Part shown: in pieces, positions 17,616 to 26,032 of the stretch
How positions within the stretch are numbered: the stretch's first letter is position 1
Layout: each line of letters begins with the position of its first letter
Source: Sphingomicrobium astaxanthinifaciens
GTDB lineage: Bacteria > Pseudomonadota > Alphaproteobacteria > Sphingomonadales > Sphingomonadaceae
Assembly (NCBI RefSeq): GCF_022865105.1
Contig: NZ_JAKNYM010000002.1
Coordinates: forward strand, 62,001-126,000
Direction of reading: 5' to 3'
DNA length: 64,000 bases
Translations under genes and position numbers: made by a program
Notes under the pieces: generated by a model
Databases searched by the model: none
The model's input: the letters and a program-made list of their open reading frames with translations, nothing else
What the model was told of the DNA's origin: nothing

Positions 17616-20087
17616 TCAGTGCGCGCGCAGCGCGGCGCTGGGGCTGCGCGTCAGCGCGGGCCGCACCGCCGCCATCGCGCTGCCGATTGCCACCGCCACC
17701 GTGGCCAGCGCCAGCCCCGCGATCGCGGTCGCATCGGGCCGGAAGGCGATTTCGAAGCGGTCGGTAGCGACGAACCACGCGACCCCCAGCCCGGCGCCGA
17801 TCGCGAGCAGGACGGCGGCGGCCACGAGGATCGCGAATTCGACCAGCTGGGTCCCGAGGAGCTGGCGGCGACGCGCCCCGACGAGGCGGAGCAGCACGAG
17901 ATCGCGCGCCCGCGCCGCGCGCGTGGCGAGCACCGAGCCGGTCAGCACCACCACCCCGATCAGGATCGCGAGCAGGGTGGCGATGCGCACCGCCGCGTCG
18001 AGCGCGGTCAGCACCGAGCGGACGTCCTCGAGCACGCCCGAGACCGAGATCGTGCTCGCGGTCGGGAAGACCGCCGCGAGCCGCGCCTCGAAGCCGGGGG
18101 GGATCGCCGCCCCCTGCGGCTCGATCGTCGCCATCAGCACGTGCGGCGCGCGTTCGAGCGTGCCGGGCGCGAAGACGATGCCGAAGTTGAACCCGAAGCT
18201 GCGCCAGTCGACCTCGCGCAGCGAGGCGATGGCCGCGGTGACCTCGCGCCCCGCGATCGACAGGGTCAGCGTGTCGCCGACCTCGAGCTGGAGATCGCGC
18301 GCCGCCTCTTCCTCGAGGCTGACCAGCGGCGGGCCCGCATAATCCTCGGCCCACCACGCGCCCGCGCTGACCCGGTTGCCCTCGGGCACCTGCGCCGCAT
18401 AGGTCAGCCCGCGATCGCCGCTGGTGAGCCAGCTGCGCCGCTCCTCGGGCAATTCGTCGACCGCGATGCCGTCGACCGCGCTGATCGACCCGCGCAGCGA
18501 GGGCACGACGCGCAGCCGCGCGCTCGGGATCTCGCGCGCCACCAGCGCTTCGAGTTGGGGCCCGGCATCGCGCGGCAGGTCGGTGATGAAGTGCGAGGGC
18601 GCGCGGTCGGGGATCGCCCCGTCGAGTTCGCCGAGCAGGCTCTGGCTGGTCGCCGCCAGCGCGACGAGGATCGACAGGCCGAGCCCGAGCGCGACGGTGA
18701 GCGCGCGGGTCGCGTTGCCCGGCCGGTGGAGCGCGGCCACCCCCAGCCGCGCGATCGGCCCGCCGCGCCCCTTGGCGCCGCGCGCGGCGCGCTGGACCAG
18801 CCAGCCCAGCAGCCAGAACAGGAGCGAGAGGCCGACCAGCGCGGCGATCGCCAGCGCCGCGAGCTGGAGGTTGTCCGAGCCCAGCAGCAGCAGCGCCACC
18901 GCGACCAGCGCGGCCAGCGTGGGCACGATCCAGTCGCTGCGCTTGCCGCGCAGCCCGCCGCTACCCGCATCGGCGCGCAGCAGCGCCTTGGGCGCGGTGC
19001 GCAGCGCGCCGACGAGCGGTCGCCAGGCGACCATCAGCGTGACCGCCACCGCGATCCCCCCCGCGAGCAGCAGCGCGCCCCAGTGCGGACCGGTGTCGGG
19101 CGCGACCGGGAAGCGGTCGGCGAGCAGGTCCTCGAGCAGCGGCGGGACCGCCGCGCCGATGGCGAGCGCGGGGAGCAGCGCGAGCAGCACCGCCGCCGCG
19201 ATCTCGAGCCCCAGCATCGCGGCGAGGTCGCGCCGCTGCGCGCCGACCAGCTTGAGCCGCGCCACCGCCGCCTGCCGCGAGGTCGCGAAGGCGCGCATCG
19301 CCGCGCCGATGCCGAGCGCGCCGATCCCGAGCGCGGCGATCGCCACCACCAGCAGCATGTCGCCGGCGAGCCCGACGAAGCGCTGGGTGCCGCGGCTCGC
19401 CCCCTCGCGGGTGGTCGCCTCCCAGCCGATCGGCTCGAGCGCGTCGAGGAGTCGCTCCTCGGCGCCGTCGAGCGCCGCCGGGTCGTCGAGCGCGATCCGA
19501 TATTGATAGTCGACGAGGCTCCCCGGCACGACCAGCCCGCTGCGCGCCAGCCCCTCGGGGGTGAGCAGCGCGGGCGGGGCGAACAGGAAGGTGCCGCCCG
19601 GCATGCGGTCGATCAGCCCGACCACCGCATAGTCGGCGTTGCCGAGCCCGGTGCGGTCGCCGAGCTCGAGCCCGAGCTGGCGCGCCACCGCGCGCCCCAG
19701 CGCGATCTCGTCCCCGCGCTCGGGGCGCCTGCCCGCCAGCGCGATCTCGCCTGCGAGCGGGAACGCCGCGTCGACCCCGCGAAGGTCGACCAGCGCGATG
19801 TCGCTGCCCTGGCGCAGCATGGCGCGCGTCGCCACCCCTTCGCTGACGGTCCCGAGCGCGGCCATCGCCTCGCGCTCGGCATCGCTCGCGGGGCGCTGCG
19901 CCTGGCTGACCAGCAGGTCGCCCCCCAGCAGCGCGCGCCCGTTGGCGTCGATCGCGCTGTTCATCGCCGCGACGAGGCTGAGCACGGCGGCCAGCCCCGC
20001 GATCGACAGCAGGAGGCAGGCAAACAGCAGCCCGAGCCCCGCGCGCCCCCCCTTGAGATCGCGCCGCGCCAGCTGCCAGCCGATCAT
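17616..20087 (-). CDS. FtsX-family ABC transporter permease (YbbP-like)
   Basis: The 823-residue permease has the duplicated MacB/FtsX plan. There is a first membrane helix (about residues 18-40), a large periplasmic domain, a cluster of three helices (about 245-400), a central pair near 450-500, a second soluble domain, and three final helices (about 690-810). It follows the ATP-binding protein with a 4-bp overlap. Opposite lies a TesA-like esterase, which recalls the ybbA-ybbP/tesA arrangement of other proteobacteria. Relatives move lipophilic molecules or lipoproteins, but the substrate here is unknown. The ATG giving MIGWQLARRDLKGG was chosen because it overlaps the upstream stop; the frame itself extends well upstream of it. 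Confidence 0.9.
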   Translation of the reverse strand: MIGWQLARRDLKGGRAGLGLLFACLLLSIAGLAAVLSLVAAMNSAIDANGRALLGGDLLVSQAQRPASDAEREAMAALGTVSEGVATRAMLRQGSDIALVDLRGVDAAFPLAGEIALAGRRPERGDEIALGRAVARQLGLELGDRTGLGNADYAVVGLIDRMPGGTFLFAPPALLTPEGLARSGLVVPGSLVDYQYRIALDDPAALDGAEERLLDALEPIGWEATTREGASRGTQRFVGLAGDMLLVVAIAALGIGALGIGAAMRAFATSRQAAVARLKLVGAQRRDLAAMLGLEIAAAVLLALLPALAIGAAVPPLLEDLLADRFPVAPDTGPHWGALLLAGGIAVAVTLMVAWRPLVGALRTAPKALLRADAGSGGLRGKRSDWIVPTLAALVAVALLLLGSDNLQLAALAIAALVGLSLLFWLLGWLVQRAARGAKGRGGPIARLGVAALHRPGNATRALTVALGLGLSILVALAATSQSLLGELDGAIPDRAPSHFITDLPRDAGPQLEALVAREIPSARLRVVPSLRGSISAVDGIAVDELPEERRSWLTSGDRGLTYAAQVPEGNRVSAGAWWAEDYAGPPLVSLEEEAARDLQLEVGDTLTLSIAGREVTAAIASLREVDWRSFGFNFGIVFAPGTLERAPHVLMATIEPQGAAIPPGFEARLAAVFPTASTISVSGVLEDVRSVLTALDAAVRIATLLAILIGVVVLTGSVLATRAARARDLVLLRLVGARRRQLLGTQLVEFAILVAAAVLLAIGAGLGVAWFVATDRFEIAFRPDATAIAGLALATVAVAIGSAMAAVRPALTRSPSAALRAH

Positions 20088-20755
20088 TCGACGAGCGTCC
20101 CGTCGCGCATCTGCGCGACCCGCCCGCAGCGGTCGGCGAGCGTCGGGTCGTGGGTGATGATCACCAGCCCCGCGCCGCGGGTGGCCGCGCGCTCGAACAA
20201 CAGATCGGCGATCCCCGCCCCGGTCTTGCTGTCGAGATTGCCCGTCGGCTCGTCGGCGAGGAGGAGGTCGGGGCCGGGGGCGGTGGCGCGCGCGATCGCG
20301 ACGCGCTGCTGCTCGCCCCCCGACAATTCGCTCGGATAATGCGCGAGCCGGTCGGCCAGCCCGACCCGGTCGAGCTCGGCCTCGGCGCGCGCGAAGGCGT
20401 CGGCGGCGCCGGCCAGCTCGAGCGGGACCGCGACATTCTCGCGCGCGGACATCGTCGGCAGCAGCTGGAAGTCCTGCAGCACGATCCCGATGCGCTCGCC
20501 GCGTAGCCGCGCGAGCCCATCCTCGTCGAGCCCGCCGAGCGCCTCCCCGGCCACCGCGACCTCGCCCCGGTCGGGGCGCTCGAGCCCCGCCATCACGCTG
20601 AGCAGCGAGCTCTTGCCCGAGCCGGAGGGGCCGAGGATCGCAAGCGTCTCGCCGGGGGCCAGCCGCAGATCGACCCCCTTGAGGATGTCGACCCGCGCGG
20701 CGCCGTGGCCGAGCGAGAGATGGATGTCGCGAAGATCGATCAGGGACTGGGTCAT
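20084..20755 (-). CDS. ABC transporter ATP-binding protein (YbbA/LolD-like)
   Basis: This 223-residue ATPase powers the permease encoded immediately after it. Walker A is GPSGSGKSS (about residues 43-51), the Q-loop LQDFQLLP, the signature LSGGEQQRVAIARA, and Walker B LLLADEPTGNLDS followed by the H-loop THDP. The MacB/LolD-type signature of the family is complete. The ATG at 20755 heads the operon, and the region upstream contains a 15-bp repeat that separates it from the divergent esterase gene. Confidence 0.94.
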   Translation of the reverse strand: MTQSLIDLRDIHLSLGHGAARVDILKGVDLRLAPGETLAILGPSGSGKSSLLSVMAGLERPDRGEVAVAGEALGGLDEDGLARLRGERIGIVLQDFQLLPTMSARENVAVPLELAGAADAFARAEAELDRVGLADRLAHYPSELSGGEQQRVAIARATAPGPDLLLADEPTGNLDSKTGAGIADLLFERAATRGAGLVIITHDPTLADRCGRVAQMRDGTLVE

Positions 20756-20779
20756 GGCATCCTTGGCTAGGGGGGGGCC

Positions 20780-20824
20780 GGTGGCTTGGCAATCGGTGGC
20801 TTGCTAATCGATGGGTTGGCAATT
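20780..20824. repeat. Three tandem 15-bp repeats in a divergent promoter region
   Basis: Units 20780-20794, 20795-20809 and 20810-20824 are adjacent copies of a 15-mer of the form GGTGGCTTGGCAATC. Unit 2 differs from unit 1 at two positions and unit 3 at three. They occupy the gap between the ABC operon and the esterase gene, where an operator would be expected. No protein is known to bind this pattern. Confidence 0.75.
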
Positions 20825-20862
20825 GCGGTTTGCCGCGCGCCGCGCTAGCCGACCCAAAGACC

Positions 20863-21516
20863 ATGGCCCGGATGCTGCTCTTCCTCGCGCTTCTCTTCGC
20901 CCCGCTTTCTGCGAGCGGGGCGCAGCCGCCGACGAGCGAATCGCGCGCGATCCACCTCCTCGCCTTCGGCGACAGCCTGACCGCCGGCTACGGCCTCGAC
21001 GCGGGGCTCGGCTTCGCGCCCCAGCTCGAGGACGCGCTGCGGCGCGAGGGGATCGCCGCCAGCGTCACCGACGCGGGGGTCTCGGGCGACACCAGCGCTG
21101 CCGGGCGCGAACGGCTCGAATGGACGCTCGACAGCCTCGAGTCGCGGCCCGATGTCGCGATCCTCGAACTGGGGGGCAACGACATGCTGCGCGCGCTCGA
21201 CCCCGCGGTGACCGAGGCCAACCTCGCGGCGATGATCGAGGCTTTCGCGGCGCGCGACATCGCGGTCGTCCTTGCCGCGGTGCCCGCCGCGCGCAACTAC
21301 GATCCCGCCTATGTTGCCGCCTTCGAGGCCATCTATCCGCGGCTCGGCGAGCGCTACGGGGTGCCCGTCATTCCCTTCGTCCCCGCCGACGCCGATCGCG
21401 CGGGGTTGCTGCTCCCCGACGGGGTGCATCCCAATTTCGAGGGGGTGAAGGCGATCGTCTCGGCGATGGTGCCGCGGCTGCTCGGGCTGCCCGCGCTCGC
21501 GGCGCTCGCCGACTAG
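20863..21516 (+). CDS. tesA: Arylesterase/lysophospholipase, SGNH hydrolase (TesA-like)
   Basis: The 217-residue enzyme is an exported SGNH hydrolase that hydrolyses esters and thioesters of fatty acids in the periplasm. A signal peptide (MARMLLFLALLFAPLSASG) is followed by the catalytic block FGDSLTAGYGL (Ser about residue 34), the Gly in DAGVSGDTSA, the Asn in LELGGNDML, and DGVHPNFEG with the catalytic Asp and His. The ATG at 20863 starts the signal peptide. It is divergent from the ABC pair and ends in a shared CTAG with the convergent PilZ gene. Confidence 0.9.
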   Translation: MARMLLFLALLFAPLSASGAQPPTSESRAIHLLAFGDSLTAGYGLDAGLGFAPQLEDALRREGIAASVTDAGVSGDTSAAGRERLEWTLDSLESRPDVAILELGGNDMLRALDPAVTEANLAAMIEAFAARDIAVVLAAVPAARNYDPAYVAAFEAIYPRLGERYGVPVIPFVPADADRAGLLLPDGVHPNFEGVKAIVSAMVPRLLGLPALAALAD

Positions 21517-21827
21517 CGCTCGAGACCGACGAGGTCGGCGAGGTCGACGGGCTCGAAGAATTCGGCGCCGAGCCGGTCGCCCGCGACCCACTTGATCATC
21601 GCGCTGGCGCGGTCGCGGCCCGGGATGATCAGCCAGATGCGCGTGCCGGTGTCGAACTCGTGCCCGGGCACCTCGGCGGAAAAGCCGTGCGCCGAGACGT
21701 TGACGAGTCGGGCTTCGGTGCCCTCCGCCCCCATTTCGCGCACCTGCGCGTCGACCTCGACCGGCTGGCGCCGCGAACGACGCCGCTCGACCGCCGGATC
21801 AACTTCCGCGATTCGCGCTTCGACCAT
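21513..21827 (-). CDS. PilZ domain protein
   Basis: A 104-residue single-domain protein with the PilZ pattern: an RRSRRQPVEVDAQVR segment (about residues 13-27), then NVSAHGFSAEVPG about 30 residues later. The RxxxR and (D/N)xSxxG elements normally bind cyclic di-GMP. The aspartate of the second motif is replaced by Asn-Val-Ser, which is tolerated in the family. It may link c-di-GMP to motility or surface functions, but there is no partner gene nearby. The start is the ATG giving MVEARIAEVDP; the frame extends 34 codons upstream without similarity. Confidence 0.8.
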   Translation of the reverse strand: MVEARIAEVDPAVERRRSRRQPVEVDAQVREMGAEGTEARLVNVSAHGFSAEVPGHEFDTGTRIWLIIPGRDRASAMIKWVAGDRLGAEFFEPVDLADLVGLER

Positions 21828-22072
21828 GAGGAAAAGTCCGTCCTTTCTGCCCGCCCGAGGCGGCCGACTGCGCCCCATATAGGCACGAAATGGCACGATA
21901 GGAAAATTTTCTCGCGGCCCGCGCCGCAAGCGCGCTCACGCGGGGCGGCCGCGCGCCCGCGCGAATCGCTTTGCACCGCCGTTCAGCTTCTATAAGGTCG
22001 AGCCTTGGTAAGCGGGGGAAAGAAGGCGGCATGTGGGGTGCCGCCAACCCCTTGCGAACAGCAGGATTTCCG

Positions 22073-23479
22073 ATGCGTCACATCCTTTCCAAGCTCGCCG
22101 CGGCGAGCCTTCTCGTGCCCGCCTCGGCGCTGGCCACGCAGGCCGCGCCCCCGAGCGCGCAGGCGGTCGAACCGGTCGAATTGCCCGCCGCCGAGGTGCC
22201 GGGCGAGACCGCGCCCGCGCAGGTTGCGCCCGAGCAGCACCTCCTCCCCCCCTCGCCCGTGCGCGAGCTGGGCAGCCCGGTGATCACCCCGGTCGAGCCG
22301 GTTGCCCAGATCCCCTTGTGGCAGGTGGCCGACGCCGAGGAACTGCTCGCCTATGTCGAACAGGTCGGGGTCCTCGGGCTCGATCCGGCCGACTATGACC
22401 ATAGCGCGCTCGCCGCCGCGCTGGGCGCCGACGACTATGCCGCGCTGTCGATCGCCGCGACGCAGCTGTTCGAGGCGCTCGCGCGCGACCTCGCGCTCGG
22501 CCACGTCCCCGCGGCGGGGCGCGTCGACTGGCACATCGTCGATACCGACTTTGCCGAGAAGGGCAGCCTGCGCGCCTATCTCGCGCAGGCCATCGCCTCG
22601 GGGTCGATCACCCAGTCGCTCGACCAGCTCGCGCCGACTCATCCGCAATATGCCGCGCTCGTCAACGCGCTCGCGGCCGAGCGGGCCAAGGGCGCGCAGG
22701 CCGACGCCGACAAGATCGCCGACATCCGCCTCAACCTCGATCGTTGGCGCTGGCTGCCGCGCGACCTTGGGAACCGCTACATCATCGTCAACGTGCCCGC
22801 CTATACCGCCGCGCTGGTCGAGGACGGGGTGACCAAGTCGCGCCACCGCGCGGTCGCGGGCGCCAAGGCGACCCCGACCCCGCAGCTGATGGCCGAGGCG
22901 ACCGGGGTGATCTTCAACCCCTATTGGAACGTGCCCAAGTCGATCGAACCCGAGATTCGCGGCAAGGCGGGCTATGAAGCGGTCAAGGCCGACGACGGCT
23001 CGATCATCCGCTGGCGCCAGCCGCCGGGGCCGACCAACGCGCTCGGGCGGGTCAAGTTCGTGATGTACAACCCGCACCTCATCTACCTGCACGACACCAA
23101 TGCGCGCGGGTTGTTCGACACCGAGGCGCGCGCCTATTCGCACGGCTGCATCCGCACCGAGAACATCCTCGGCCTCGCGACCATGCTGCTCGAGGAAGAC
23201 GGCGGCGACTGGTCGGCGCAAAAGACCGTCGACGTCGTCAATTCGGGCGAGAATACGGGCGCCAAGTTCGTGCGTCCCATCCCGGTCTACATCGTCTACA
23301 TGTCGGTCGCGGCCAGGGGCGACGGCTCGATCCTCGCCTACGAGGACATCTACGACCGCGACGCCCCGGTGCTGCAGGCGTTGAACGACGCGCCCGCGGT
23401 GCCCGGCGCCGAAGAGATCGAGCAGGCCGCCGACCCGCTCGCCCCGCTCGAGGGCGAGGAAGTCGCCAGCGCTGAATAG
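22073..23479 (+). CDS. L,D-transpeptidase, YcbB/YkuD type
   Basis: The 468-residue exported enzyme forms 3-3 cross-links in peptidoglycan or attaches proteins to it. A signal peptide (about residues 1-22, ending LATQA) is followed by a Pro/Ala linker, an alpha-helical scaffold domain (about 75-225), then the YkuD catalytic domain. The active site is SHGCIRTEN (Cys about residue 358), preceded by the histidine in YLHDTN. The length and layout match YcbB/LdtD rather than short YkuD proteins. An AGGA site precedes the ATG. A good hairpin terminator follows. A second, different L,D-transpeptidase lies at 24774-25436. Confidence 0.92.
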   Translation: MRHILSKLAAASLLVPASALATQAAPPSAQAVEPVELPAAEVPGETAPAQVAPEQHLLPPSPVRELGSPVITPVEPVAQIPLWQVADAEELLAYVEQVGVLGLDPADYDHSALAAALGADDYAALSIAATQLFEALARDLALGHVPAAGRVDWHIVDTDFAEKGSLRAYLAQAIASGSITQSLDQLAPTHPQYAALVNALAAERAKGAQADADKIADIRLNLDRWRWLPRDLGNRYIIVNVPAYTAALVEDGVTKSRHRAVAGAKATPTPQLMAEATGVIFNPYWNVPKSIEPEIRGKAGYEAVKADDGSIIRWRQPPGPTNALGRVKFVMYNPHLIYLHDTNARGLFDTEARAYSHGCIRTENILGLATMLLEEDGGDWSAQKTVDVVNSGENTGAKFVRPIPVYIVYMSVAARGDGSILAYEDIYDRDAPVLQALNDAPAVPGAEEIEQAADPLAPLEGEEVASAE

Positions 23480-23499
23480 GCCCGCAGGCTCGAACACGA

Positions 23500-23531
23500 A
23501 TAAGGCCCCGTCGGCAACGGCGGGGCCTTAT
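23500..23531. terminator. Hairpin terminator after the L,D-transpeptidase gene
   Basis: An 11-bp perfect stem (23500-23510/23521-23531) encloses a 10-nt loop 21 bases after the stop. The following bases are AT-rich but not a clean T-run. It can serve both directions and separates the core genome from the AT-richer islet that follows. Confidence 0.7.
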
Positions 23532-23583
23532 CTAATCTGATCAGGTCCAACGTCAGGAGCGGGGTGGACAGCTGCCACCAGCT

Positions 23584-23940
23584 TCAGTTTTGAATCAGGC
23601 GGATAAGTGATCCATCGGGGTCAACCATATAGGCTATTGTGAGTCCGCTGTCCTCACGCTGTGGTGGATGAAGGCGAGGCCATCCCCAGCACTGCTCGGG
23701 CAATCCGGCCCCTTTACACGCCTTATACATTGCGTCCATATCGTCCAAACGGAGGCAGCAACTGAAATTGCTCTCGGCAGCTTTCAGATCTGGATATGGG
23801 AAGAACTCTAAGGCGATTCCGCCTCGATTGAGAATCATCCAGCCCTCGTCTCTCCAGCTTTCTTCAAACCCTAGGCTTAAGTAAAAGCGTGAAGTGGCTT
23901 CAAAACTGGTTGATGGCAGGTTTGGCGTTGCGTGGTCCAT
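23584..23940 (-). CDS. Bleomycin resistance-like VOC protein (BRP-MBL type)
   Basis: This 118-residue VOC-fold protein resembles the bleomycin-binding proteins found beside NDM carbapenemases. It shares TPNLPSTSFEATSRFYLSLGF, the GWMILNRGG turn, LEFFPYPDL, the SCCLRLDD segment and the VDPDGSLIRLIQN end. Such dimers bind and sequester bleomycin-type drugs. A GGGAG site lies before the ATG. Codon usage is visibly less GC-biased than in the neighbouring genes, suggesting acquisition. It is the last of three same-strand genes in the islet, about 110 bases beyond the GDCCVxC gene. Drug binding is not demonstrated, and chromosomal relatives may have other ligands. Confidence 0.85.
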   Translation of the reverse strand: MDHATPNLPSTSFEATSRFYLSLGFEESWRDEGWMILNRGGIALEFFPYPDLKAAESNFSCCLRLDDMDAMYKACKGAGLPEQCWGWPRLHPPQREDSGLTIAYMVDPDGSLIRLIQN

Positions 23941-24052
23941 ATGGCACTCCCTGACGGATTTTATGCAGCGCGCTGCGCAGGACCGCAATCGGGTCGATGA
24001 CCGTCTGGTCGCTTTCGGGGTGGGAAGCGAACGTAAGCTCAACGCCCCTCAA

Positions 24053-24280
24053 TCAACTTCCGCAGCAACCGCCGGGATTTCCCGCGGCGCGAGCTTCCTG
24101 GATAGGGGGACAAGGCACATCTGCGTAAGAGCAGAACACGCAACAATCGCCTTTTTTAGGGCGTAGGACCTCACCGCAATGCCGACAGTCATAGAAAAAC
24201 TGGCAGGCATCTGTGAGCATCGTCTCAGTCGATACGCCGCCACACTTGGGGCAAGTGATTGTCGAAAGCAGATCGGTCAT
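24053..24280 (-). CDS. GDCCVxC domain-containing protein
   Basis: This 75-residue cysteine-rich protein carries the signature GDCCVFCSYADVPCPPIQ (about residues 45-62). A CPKCG pair (about 10-14), a CRHC pair (about 32-35) and a final GGCCGS also occur. The family (sometimes a selenoprotein in other organisms) is small, soluble, and typically encoded next to MerT-like transporters, probably handling a thiophilic metal or metalloid. Here its ATG overlaps the MerT-like stop by 4 bases (ATGA), so the two proteins are made together. No in-frame TGA that could encode selenocysteine is present within it. Confidence 0.88.
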   Translation of the reverse strand: MTDLLSTITCPKCGGVSTETMLTDACQFFYDCRHCGEVLRPKKGDCCVFCSYADVPCPPIQEARAAGNPGGCCGS

Positions 24281-24678
24281 TGTTGGAGCAACCAAGACTG
24301 GATTGGTGCCTCGAAAAGGCTTTTCCAGGTGACGGATAGCAATACGAAAACGGTTGCCGCGCTAAGGAGTACGAAGGTGCGTCGACTTGGCTTCGTCGTG
24401 GAGCAATCGCCGTCGATGCTGCATCGCCGCTGCCTAGCGAAATAACTCGCCCAACCCACTACGACCGCCAGACCAGCGACGATAGTCAACGGCCAATGGT
24501 AGGGCACGACCAAGGCCAATCCGCCCGCACTCATTCCGGCAACCGCGAGCGCGACAGGAAGGACGCAGCAGGCGGCAGCGGAGAAAACAGCTCCCACGCT
24601 TGCTGTAAAGCCGACCGCCATGACAGACTGCTCGCGCTTGGTTGACGAGTTTGGCGGATTTGAAGTCTCGCTAATCAT
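24277..24678 (-). CDS. MerT-like mercuric/metal transport membrane protein
   Basis: The 133-residue protein has three hydrophobic segments. The first contains the adjacent cysteine pair in AAACCVLPVALAV (about residues 35-36). The loop between segments two and three contains a second pair, CSIDGDC. This two-pair layout is the MerT hallmark for passing Hg(II) inward. No merA reductase, merP or merR gene is nearby, so the substrate may not be mercury. The ATG giving MISETSNPPNSS is used; a GTG three codons upstream is an alternative. It begins the three-gene AT-richer islet. Confidence 0.82.
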   Translation of the reverse strand: MISETSNPPNSSTKREQSVMAVGFTASVGAVFSAAACCVLPVALAVAGMSAGGLALVVPYHWPLTIVAGLAVVVGWASYFARQRRCSIDGDCSTTKPSRRTFVLLSAATVFVLLSVTWKSLFEAPIQSWLLQQ

Positions 24679-24773
24679 AATCGCCACATGCGTTAGGAAA
24701 TGAATGGGGTCAACGAAACGTCCGTAATGGGGTCGTAAGCAGACCTTCCGGGATAGCCCTGATTTTGGGAAGC

Positions 24774-25436
24774 CTACGCCAGCTTGTCCGCGTAAAGCAG
24801 CCGCCCGTCACCCAGCAGGTTCATCGCCTGCCAGTGATCGCGCCGCGCGCAGGCGAAGCAGCCCTGGCTGCGCCCCAGCTTGCCGTGGCGGCGCACCATG
24901 TGCGGCTCGGCATAATCGGCCGCGTGCATGACGATATAGCGCGACATCGCGTTCGAATTGGTGAAGTCGAGCCCCGCGAGCTTCATCGAGAGCCCGTACT
25001 TGCCGTGATACTGGCTCGCGGTGGCATAGGCGCCCTGCGAGCTGGCATGGCTGCCGTGGCGGTTCGAGAATTGGTCGAGATAGCCGTTGTGGCTGCGGTC
25101 CGACCCGCTGCCGTGGGTGACGCGGAAATGCTGCGCCTGCCCCGAGGCGAGGTCGACGATGTGGAAGCGCTTGTCGGCGCTATGCCTGGAATAATCGACG
25201 ATGCCGATGCGGTCGTGATGACGCAGGCTGCCGCGATGCTGCTCGAGCGCCGCCAGCGCCTTGGCGAAGAGGGCGGGCTCGACCCCCGCGGGGGCGCCCG
25301 AGAAATTCCAGAAGCTCACCGGGCGGCGCGGGGTGACGATCCTGAGCGCCGGCTGGGCCGCCGCCGCACCGGGCAGGCAAACGCCCGCTGCCCCTGCTGC
25401 AAGGCCCTTGAGAAGATGCCGCCGCCCCAATTCCAT
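24774..25436 (-). CDS. Murein L,D-transpeptidase catalytic domain protein (YkuD_2)
   Basis: The 220-residue exported protein starts with a twin-arginine-like signal (MELGRRHLLKGLAAGAAGVC...). It matches the YkuD_2 family, with YGLSMKLAGLDFTNSNAMSRYIVMHAADYAEP followed by GRSQGCFAC (catalytic Cys about residue 197). It probably acts on peptidoglycan peptides, in the same compartment as the larger YcbB-type enzyme 1.3 kb away. The ATG at 25436 is preferred to the adjacent GTG. It stands alone. Confidence 0.85.
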   Translation of the reverse strand: MELGRRHLLKGLAAGAAGVCLPGAAAAQPALRIVTPRRPVSFWNFSGAPAGVEPALFAKALAALEQHRGSLRHHDRIGIVDYSRHSADKRFHIVDLASGQAQHFRVTHGSGSDRSHNGYLDQFSNRHGSHASSQGAYATASQYHGKYGLSMKLAGLDFTNSNAMSRYIVMHAADYAEPHMVRRHGKLGRSQGCFACARRDHWQAMNLLGDGRLLYADKLA

Positions 25437-25803
25437 CACGTCGCCTGTCCCGCTCCTTGTCGTTCCCTCGCCTGACTGTCTTTGCTTATAGCTGCCAAAA
25501 GGTTAAGATGCGACGCGGCGAGACGCGCCCTGCCCCTCGGCAACCACGCTTCGTCGTCGCCGGCGAGAGGGTCGAGGCGCGGGGCAGCGCGCGTTGGCCC
25601 GCCGATCCCCGCAAGCGGGGGTGACGGCGGGCGAGACGTCCCGGGCCGATGGCGAAACCCGCGCTCGGTGGTTGAACATCGCGGGCGGGGTTGCTAAGGG
25701 CGCGACCTCGCTGCGGCCCGTGCCGGGTTTTGCGGCCCGATTCTCTATGGACATGATCCCGCCTGTCCACATCTTCGGCGGGGCAAAGGAGCTGGTGTTT
25801 TTT
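25437..25803. promoter_or_regulatory. Divergent region before rpsU with hairpin and promoter candidate
   Basis: This 367-base region has no convincing gene. It holds a 6-bp inverted repeat with a 2-nt loop (25607-25612/25615-25620), and a candidate promoter: TTGAAC (25672-25677), 17-base spacer, TAAGGG (25695-25700). A purine-rich GGGGCAAAGGAG element lies about 20 bases before the rpsU ATG. The promoter is motif matching only. Confidence 0.4.
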
Positions 25804-26010
25804 ATGCAGATCATCGTTCGCGACAACAATGTCGACCAGGCGCTGCGGGCGCTCAAGAAGAAGCTGCAGCGTGAAGGCGTCTATCGCGAGATGAAGCTGC
25901 GCCGCCACTACGAGAAGCCGTCGGAAAAGCGCGCCCGCGAAAAGGCCGCTGCGGTCCGTCGTGCGCGCAAGCTCGAGCGCAAGCGCATTGAACGCGAAGG
26001 CGGTCGCTAG
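25804..26010 (+). CDS. rpsU: 30S ribosomal protein bS21
   Basis: This 68-residue, strongly basic protein is bS21, which sits near the anti-Shine-Dalgarno end of 16S rRNA and helps initiation. It has the conserved start [20 protein letters not shown] and the helix-forming [21 protein letters not shown] stretch. The frame is open for 70 codons upstream, but MQIIVRDNN is the family start. It is followed after 22 bases by the FKBP gene, probably in one transcript. Confidence 0.97.
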   Translation: MQIIVRDNNVDQALRALKKKLQREGVYREMKLRRHYEKPSEKRAREKAAAVRRARKLERKRIEREGGR

Positions 26011-26032
26011 GACCCACTGACAGGGGACGGTC

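Noticed and set aside
17619-20339. 906-codon plus-strand frame opposite the ABC permease
   Set aside because: It is antisense to the permease; Arg/Asp/Gln-rich with no recognisable domain.
24179-24445. Plus-strand frame opposite the GDCCVxC and MerT-like genes
   Set aside because: The islet is less GC-biased, so this was considered, but it lacks a ribosome-binding site and the opposite strand has clear families with a 4-base overlap.
24690-24773. MerR-type operator upstream of the MerT-like gene
   Set aside because: A TTGACC element exists, but no suitably spaced -10 and no dyad of the MerR type was found.
25607-25620. 6-bp hairpin upstream of rpsU as an RNA switch
   Set aside because: The stem is short, GC-rich and lies about 190 bases before the gene and upstream of the promoter candidate; such hairpins are expected by chance in this composition.
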